From NCBI RefSeq assembly GCF_021134715.1, contig NC_060023.1, positions 496,001 to 560,000 on the forward strand: a stretch of DNA of 64,000 nucleotides, in the 5' to 3' direction. The DNA is from Daphnia pulex. Its lineage: Eukaryota; Arthropoda; Branchiopoda; Diplostraca; Daphniidae. A program made the position numbers and the translations under genes. Below are positions 56,283 through 64,000 of the stretch, one piece after another. Position 1 is the first letter of the stretch, and each line of letters begins with the position of its first letter. Under the pieces are notes generated by a model. It had not been told where the DNA came from. It searched no databases and saw only the letters and a list, made by a program, of their open reading frames with translations.

Positions 56283-59282
56283 CTAAGCAGTTCCGGTGCG
56301 AAAGATGCCGGTATTAATGCCCAATCCGACGCAAATGTTGAGAAAAATGTCAAGCAGGGCCCGTCTGGGGATGTAACCGCAGACGTAATGTGACGGCGAC
56401 GGAACGGGCGACGCCCAGGCGCCGCCGGAACCGAAAGCTTTTTTCAAAATGCAAGTTCCTCCTTTGAGATTGGCGACGTAAGTGAAGTGGCTGCATCTAG
56501 AATCAGCAGCGCAACAACCAGCGCAATCGAACGGCGTCGCGACGCAGGTGAGCGTGTAAAGATCGTGATCGCAGAAATCGCAATTTGTGCTGTAGGTGAT
56601 GGACGGCAGATTGGGGAATTTTGTCGTCGTCGGTTTGTGATGAGGTGGGCAGGTGTCATCGCAATCGTGACACGGGGGTTCCGTGTGAGGTGGTTTAGTG
56701 TAAGGTGGTTTTGTGTGAGGAGTTTTAGTGGGATCAGTAAATGGATGAGTTGGGCGGGTATAGTGAGTTGGGGTAGTTCGGTGGGTTGGGGTAGTGTGGT
56801 GGGTTGGGGTAGTTGGAGTAGTGTGGTAGGTTGGGGTAGTGTGGTGGGTTGGGGTAGTGTGGTGGGTTGGGGTAGTGTGGTGGGTTGGGGTAGTTGGAGT
56901 AGTGTGGTAGGTTGGAGTAGTGTGGTGGGTTGGGGTAGTGTGGTGGGTTGGGGTATTTGGAGTAGTGTGGTGGGTTGGGGTAGTGTGGTGGGTTGGGGTA
57001 GTGTGGTGGGTTGGGGTAGTTGGAGTAGTGTGGTAGGTTGGCGTAGTGTGGTGGGTTGGGGTAGTGTGGTGGGTTGGGGTAGTCGGAGTAGTGTGGTAGG
57101 TTGGGGTAGTGTGGTGGGTTGGGGTAGTGTGGTGGGTTGGGGTAGTGTGGTGGGTTGGGGTAGTGTGGTGGGTTGGGGTAGTGTGGTGGGTTGGGGTAGT
57201 TGGAGTAGTGTGGTAGGTTGGCGTAGTGTGGTGGGTTGGGGTAGTGTGGTGGGTTGGGGTAGTTGGAGTAGTGTGGTAGGTTTCGGTAGTTTTGTGGGTT
57301 GGGGTAGTTGGAGTAGTGTGGTAGGTTGGGGTAGTGTGGTGGGTTGGGGTAGTTGGAGTAGTGTGGTGGGTTGGGGTAGTTGGATAGGTGCTGTGGTGGG
57401 TTGGGGTAGTTTTGTGGGTTGGGGTAGTTGGAGTAGTGTGGTGGGTTGGGGTAGTTTGGTGGGTTGGGGTAGTGTGGTGGGTTGGGGTAGTGTGGTGGGT
57501 TGGGGTAGTTGGAGTAGTGTGGTAGGTTGGAGTAGTGTGGTGGGTTGGGGTAGTGTGGTGGGTTGGGGTAGTTGGAGTAGTGTGGTAGGTTGGAGTAGTG
57601 TGGTGGGTTGGGGTAGTGTGGTGGGTTGGGGTAGTTGGAGTAGTGTGGTAGGTTTGGGTAGTTTTGTGGGTTGGGGTAGTTGGAGTAGTGTGGTGGGTTG
57701 GGGTAGTTGGGGTAGTGTGGTGGGTTGGGGTAGTGTGGTGGGTTGGGGTAGTCGGAGTAGTGTGGTAGGTTGGGGTAGTGTGGTGGGTTGGGGTAGTGTG
57801 GTGGGTTGGGGTAGTGTGGTGGGTTGGGGTAGTGTGGTGGGTTGGGGTAGTGTGGTGGGTTGGGGTAGTTGGAGTAGTGTGGTAGGTTGGCGTAGTGTGG
57901 TGGGTTGGGGTAGTGTGGTGGGTTGGGGTAGTTGGAGTAGTGTGGTAGGTTTGGGTAGTTTTGTGGGTTGGGGTAGTTGGAGTAGTGTGGTAGGTTGGGG
58001 TAGTGTGGTGGGTTGGGGTAGTTGGAGTAGTGTGGTGGGTTGGGGTAGTTGGATAGGTGCTGTGGTGGGTTGGGGTAGTTTTGTGGGTTGGGGTAGTTGG
58101 AGTAGTGTGGTGGGTTGGGGTAGTTTGGTGGGTTGGGGTAGTGTGGTGGGTTGGGGTAGTTGGAGTAGTGTGGTAGGTTGGAGTAGTGTGGTGGGTTGGG
58201 GTAGTGTGGTGGGTTGGGGTAGTTGGAGTAGTGTGGTAGGTTGGAGTAGTGTGGTGGGTTGGGGTAGTGTGGTGGGTTGGGGTAGTTGGAGTAGTGTGGT
58301 AGGTTTGGGTAGTTTTGTGGGTTGGGGTAGTTGGAGTAGTGTGGTGGGTTGGGGTAGTTGGGGTAGTGTGGTGGGTTGGGGTAGTTGGGGTAGTGTGGTA
58401 AGTTGGGGTAGTGTGGTGGGTTGGGGTAGTGTGGTGGGTTGGGGTAGTGTGGTGGGTTGGGGTAGATGGAGTAGTGTGGTGGGTTGGGGTAGTTGGATAG
58501 GTGCTGTGGTGGGTTGGGGTAGTTTTGTGGGTTGGGGTAGTTGGAGAAGTGTGGTGGGTTGGGGTAGTTTTGTGGGTTGGGGTAGTTGGAGTAGTGTGGT
58601 GGGTTGGGGTAGTTTTGTGGGTTGGGGTAGTTGGAGTAGTGTGGTGGGTTGGGGTAGTTTGGTGGGTTGGGGTAGTTGGAGTAGTGTGGTGGGTTGGGGT
58701 AGTTGGGTAGGTGTGGTGGGTTGGGGGAGTAGTATATGTTGGTGGAGGTGGACAGGTAGGACATGGAGGTTTAGTGTGTGGTGACGTCACAGGTGGATAA
58801 CAATTGGTAGGGCAATCGAAAATGCAACTGGAACAACGGGGATCGATAAGTGCATCGCCGCTGCCTTCCAACTTTGATGTCAAGTTCCCATCTTCTTTCA
58901 ATAGCGACGTCTAATACAATTAAAAAATAATTCAATTAAAAATCGACGCCATCACATTCCAATCGTCCAATATTTCATTACGTGCTGCGCTATCAAATGG
59001 TAATTGTAAATGTTTCTAGATCTCGCTTCAGCTGCCATCATGGCTCCGCTCCTCCTTTGGTTATTATTATTTCCGTTAATATTCGACCATCTTATCCGCG
59101 GGTTTTTACTCCGGCCAGCCGTTGCCGGAACCACGGCGATGGCGGCCATCACCAGCACCGCCATCAACATCACGCAATGGAACGAAATCTGCTTATTAAC
59201 AACATCAATTCCATTTCAACCCAATCAATAAGCTAAGAAAATGCTGTGATTTAATAATCAAATTAAATAATACCTGATTCAT
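56283..59282 (-). CDS. Secreted PAN/apple-domain mucin with giant TTPTHH repeat
   Basis: Three exons: 59282-59274 (MNQ only), 59188-58982, 58910-56283 (947 aa). The signal peptide is MNQISFHCVMLMAVLVMAAI. A Cys-rich patch (DPRCSSC..DCP..C) is followed by about 650 residues of TTPTHH, TTPTYH and TTPTHK repeats, then CHDCDDTCPP. The C-terminal PAN-like domain (about the last 120 residues) has CDFCDHDLYTLTC, CSHFTY, GGTCILKKAFGSGG and YVCGYIP, ending in a conserved FLNICVGL segment. PAN domains bind proteins or carbohydrates. The His-rich repeat could bind metal or change with pH, which is inference. The first exon is defined by analogy with the short paralogue at 60405-61168 and by the only phase-0 GT-AG joint that keeps the frame. 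TATA at 59397. Confidence 0.8.
56750..58745. repeat. TTPTHH-coding repeat array with 669-bp higher-order unit
   Basis: The basic plus-strand unit gtgtggtgggttggggta (18 bp) alternates with a gttgga-containing variant. Rare markers repeat at an exact 669 bp (gtcggagtag at 57082 and 57751, ggataggtgctg at 57382 and 58051), with a further marker 444 bp on (58495). All these periods are multiples of three. Confidence 0.9.
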
Positions 59283-59396
59283 TTGGATGATTCAATTAAT
59301 TGAACTGATGTTCTTCTTCTTGAATTCAAACAATTGAAACAACTAGGAGGAGATGCAACAGGTGAGTGCGATAGATTCACTCGGTCCAGCATCTCT

Positions 59397-59406
59397 TATT
59401 TATATA
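59397..59406 (-). promoter_or_regulatory. TATA box (TATATAAATA)
   Basis: About 115 bp upstream of the ATG at 59282. The extended block agcatc(t/c)cttatttatata is conserved at 61260-61277. Confidence 0.65.
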
Positions 59407-60404
59407 CACCTGCTGGCAGGATGAGCTGTTGAAAGCCCAGGAGCTGTTGAGGATATATCGATAAATAACAGACCAGCATGTGGCAATCAAAGCGGAGAAG
59501 AATATAGTCACACACAACTGAGATGGGACCCGAATTTCCGTCTGTCCATTCGTCACTGTCACCTTGGCAAATGCAGTTGATGACGCAACAGCAGCACATC
59601 GTTAATTGATAGTCTATACCAGCAGCACCCAGGGCCTTGTAGATTAATTGAAGAGCTCTAATATATATAGAATCGTATTGAATGGCCTCCTATCAATTCA
59701 TATTTACTCACGAGCGTACCTCTTCAGGGTAATAAGCGTTCAGCTGATTGGCATTTGCATCTTTCTTTTATTGCATGTAGCAACAGTTTCGTTCAAAATG
59801 GTCAAGGAGAATCACTCACGCCCGGCTTATAATGCAATCAAGGTTAATGTATTCCGTGTTTGAATATTATTACGACGTGTACTACGTTTGTGTTTGTTTT
59901 TGTTGGATGAATATCAAATGAAGAGTCGTGACCCGAGCGCTATTCAGAGTGCACCAAACTGATCTGCATCCGGTTATTTCTATATAATGACGCAATAATC
60001 ATTTCTGATTTTCACATCAAATTCAGCACGTCAAGCTTTTTTCCTTTCATCTATAAATTTCTATACAATTATTAATTGGGCAGCAGATATTTGAATGGTT
60101 ATCCATATGAGTGTAAATATTCATAAATGACATTCATTTGGATGACGCAATTCTTTTCTTAATGGAACCAAAAGATATAATTTAGAAAATTGGCCTTTCT
60201 ACTTTTCGTGATGAAAAGTTAAAAGCTTTTTCAAATACCAGATTTTTTTTCCCAACAATTGTTTATTCATTTCCCAATTACCGAATACACAATTCTAGAA
60301 TAGATATCATCAACTCCTCCACCAAATTCAATGTTTAATAAGTATAATTAAAACCCAAAAACATTTACGCGGAAGTCCAAGTTGGATATACGTCAAAAGT
60401 TGCT
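59407..60404. other. Intergenic, nothing recognised
   Basis: AT-rich, with short frames only. Confidence 0.3.
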
Positions 60405-61168
60405 CTATTTAGCGGTTCCGGTGCGGATGCTTCCGGTAATGTCCAATCCGACGCAAATGTTGAGGAAAATGCCAATCAGGGCTCGGCTGGGGATGTAACC
60501 GCAGACGTAATGCGACGGCGACGGAACGGACGACGCCCAGGCGCCGCCGGAACCGAAAGCTTTTTTCAAAATGCAAGTTCCGCCTTGATGATTGGCGATG
60601 TAAGTGAAGTGGCTGCACCTCAAATCGACGGCGCAACGGGCAGCGCATTCCAACGGCGTCGCGACGCAGGTGAGCGTGTAAAGATCGTGATCGCAGAAAT
60701 CACAATTGGTGCTGTAGGTGATGGACGGGAGGTTGGAGAATTTAGTCGTCGTCGGTTGGTGGTCAGGTGGGCAGGTGTCATGGCAATCGTGACACGGGGG
60801 TTCGGTAACGGGATAAGGAGTTGTGTAATACGACCCACAAGTGGGTGGACAGTCATCGGAGCAAGTGGCGCAACGAGGATCAGTTAGACGCTTGTCGATG
60901 TTTCCCGGGATTTTTTCTTGTTTGGCCACCACCTGAATTTTTAAACGATATTGCGTCATCATCAATTTTATTTTCTGAAATGAAATTGATTATCTTATAT
61001 ACGTGTCTGCCATTGAAAATGGCCTTTGGCGAGGCTTCGGCTGATACCAAAACAGCAATGGCCAACAGACACAATGGCATCAATTCCTGTTGAAAAATAA
61101 AAGATCAAATGTTAATTGCAAACATGTGCATAATATTAATTAATAAAATTTACCATCATATTCAACAT
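60405..61168 (-). CDS. Short secreted PAN/apple-domain protein
   Basis: Three exons: 61168-61154 (MLNMM), 61086-61003, 60932-60405 (208 aa). An earlier acceptor at 60975 would leave a 28-nt intron, so the one at 60933 (70 nt) was chosen. The signal peptide is MLNMMELMPLCLLAIAVLVS. A Cys-rich patch (DPRCATC..DCPPTC) and CHDCHDTCPP are followed by a PAN domain almost identical to that of the gene at 56283 (CDHDLYTLTC, GGTCILKKAFGSGG, HYVCGYIP, ALIGIFLNICVGL). It is the same protein without the TTPTHH array, and probably the ancestral layout. Confidence 0.85.
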
Positions 61169-61267
61169 TTTCAATTAATTTTCTGAGGTTTGGGATAGTT
61201 AAGACAAGTGAACAAGTGACTGGAAGAAGCAGCAGGAGACGAATGATTTGCTTAGCTCAGCATCCCT

Positions 61268-61277
61268 TATTTATATA
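61268..61277 (-). promoter_or_regulatory. TATA box (TATATAAATA)
   Basis: 100 bp upstream of the ATG at 61168. Same extended motif as at 59397-59406. Confidence 0.65.
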
Positions 61278-61666
61278 CCTATAGACCCTATAACATTAAT
61301 AGAATGTCCATTAATAATGTCATTGCCAATTTTTAAAATCTATTCACCGCCACCAGCATAAAACGTGCCGCGATATTGTTTCCCCATTTTTCAGAAATGT
61401 CCACCGCCAATTGAGTGGACAATCAAATTTCATTACCTGCATTATTCACCAGACTGGCAATTTAAAATCATATCAATCATTATTGAAGACATATAAAGAC
61501 TTTCCCTTTTCATTGAGCAATCCCATCAGCACAAGTTTAACCTTGTAGACTCAAGGATATCCTGTAGTTATAATCATAGCATAAAAATAAATTCTAAATT
61601 CAAAGATGGTCTTATTTTAATCGATTTTTATTCGTGATAGACGTTTGTATAATACAATTGTGAATT
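61278..61666. other. Intergenic, nothing recognised
   Basis: Short gap between the PAN gene promoter and the protease stop. Confidence 0.35.
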
Positions 61667-63171
<1,505 letters not shown>

Positions 63172-63795
63172 AACGTTGGAAAAGAAAAATAAACTCTACA
63201 CTCCCGTGTGCAACTTCTATACATGTTAAAAGTCGTTTTATCGTTCACACACTGATTATGTAAATGCCCAGGTGTCAAACATTTCAACATCAGGATCATA
63301 AATTTAAAAAAGTGTTCCATTTTCTCGCCCGTCTTATCCGCGCTCGCTAATCAGGCCCGTTCTATATATTTGTAAAAATGGAAAAGGCCAAATCACGCAC
63401 CCCCACACCTTACCCATTTATGACGTCAAAGAGAATTCAGGTGTTATCTAGCAATCCAATATACACGGATGTTGATGCTAGACAAATAATGGGATCATTC
63501 ACTTATCTGATTTTATCATTCAGACTTAGGCCGTTCTATTACATGCCGGACGTTTGCTTTATTCAGGTTAATTATTTAAGTTACGTAACTCTACTATAAA
63601 ACTAAATGATGTAACCCCCATCTCTTTGTTGCGAAGCAAAATGCCTCCAGGACTAAAAACTAAAAACTAAAAAATTACGTAACCCACCCACAATGTTACA
63701 AAAAGGCCTTGACTTAAAACTAAAGTTTATTTCCTGCCCATTTAGAAATTTGAAATAATTAAAAAAAAATAATAATTGATGAATGAAAAAGTGTT
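63172..63795. other. Intergenic, nothing recognised
   Basis: 5' flank of the active protease and 3' flank of the partial PAN gene. Confidence 0.3.
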
Positions 63796-64000
63796 TCAGC
63801 GACGGACGACTCCGGTTATGTCCATCCCCACGCAAATGTTGAGGAATACATCGACCAAGGCTCGACTAGGAATGTATCCGCATATGTAAGGCGACGGGGC
63901 CTTGACGGATGAGGCCCAGGAGCCTCCGGAGCCGAAGGCGCTTTTCAGCCGGCAAGTCCCGCGGTTTAAAATGCCAATGTACGTGAAATGGCTGCAGAGC
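63796..64000 (-). CDS. Third PAN-domain protein, C-terminal part only (runs off the window)
   Basis: The last 67 codons before TGA at 63796-63798. They read CSHFTYIG, RGTCRLKSAFGSGGSWASS, SPYICGYIP and FLNICVGMDITG, aligning without gaps to the C-termini of the genes at 56283 and 60405. The start and any repeat region lie beyond position 64000. Confidence 0.8.
   Translation of the reverse strand, partial: LCSHFTYIGILNRGTCRLKSAFGSGGSWASSVKAPSPYICGYIPSRALVDVFLNICVGMDITGVVRR

Noticed and set aside
56487-58784. 765-codon plus-strand Trp/Gly/Ser frame and a second minus-strand Tyr/Pro/Asn frame over the TTPTHH array
   Set aside because: All frames of this repeat are open. Only the TTPTHH frame connects to a signal peptide and a PAN domain conserved in two other genes.

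Overview
The window reads as arthropod, most likely crustacean, genomic DNA. Daphnia (water flea) is my best guess, from introns mostly of 55-120 bp, brachyurin-type chymotrypsins, CBM14 chitin-binding modules, a short ionotropic receptor and a YYTEAP-repeat protein. This is inference from families, not a database match. Gene models were built by hand from splice signals, frame phase and comparison between paralogues inside the window.

The left third (0.9-21 kb, almost all minus strand) is a cluster of secreted trypsin/chymotrypsin-fold proteins. Five of them (885-2626, 3101-5053, 7159-9106, 11054-12520, 19612-21081) have a protease domain, a Thr/Pro-rich linker and a C-terminal chitin-binding domain. 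In all five the catalytic serine is replaced (GDDGG three times, GDLGG, GDFGG), and in three of them the catalytic His is also gone. Mucin-like proteins with C-terminal hydrophobic tails typical of GPI signals are interleaved (13392-14581, 16153-17588). About 4 kb carrying one pseudoprotease and its upstream non-coding block is duplicated in tandem (about 3.04-7.08 and 7.08-10.98 kb).

The middle (22-47 kb) is gene-poor. It holds an ionotropic receptor (23190-25431), importin-4-like and AIF-like gene fragments, a YYTEAP-repeat reading frame, a piggyBac-type MITE, a fold-back element and a membrane-anchored coiled-coil/double-C2 protein (39968-43051).

The right part (47-64 kb) returns to the first theme. 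It holds relics of the pseudoprotease family, another long Thr/Pro mucin (48750-50492), a pseudoprotease with all three triad residues changed and a mucin/GPI-like tail instead of CBM14 (53988-55633), and the only intact-triad protease of the window (61667-63171). Interleaved are three PAN/apple-domain proteins, one with a very large TTPTHH repeat (56283-59282), a short one (60405-61168) and one cut by the window end (63796-64000).

Taken together, the locus looks like a co-evolving set of extracellular-matrix or gut/cuticle surface proteins: chitin-binding dead proteases, surface-anchored mucins and PAN-mucins. They exchange signal-peptide, linker and tail modules by duplication and gene conversion. 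Their biological role is not known from the sequence.
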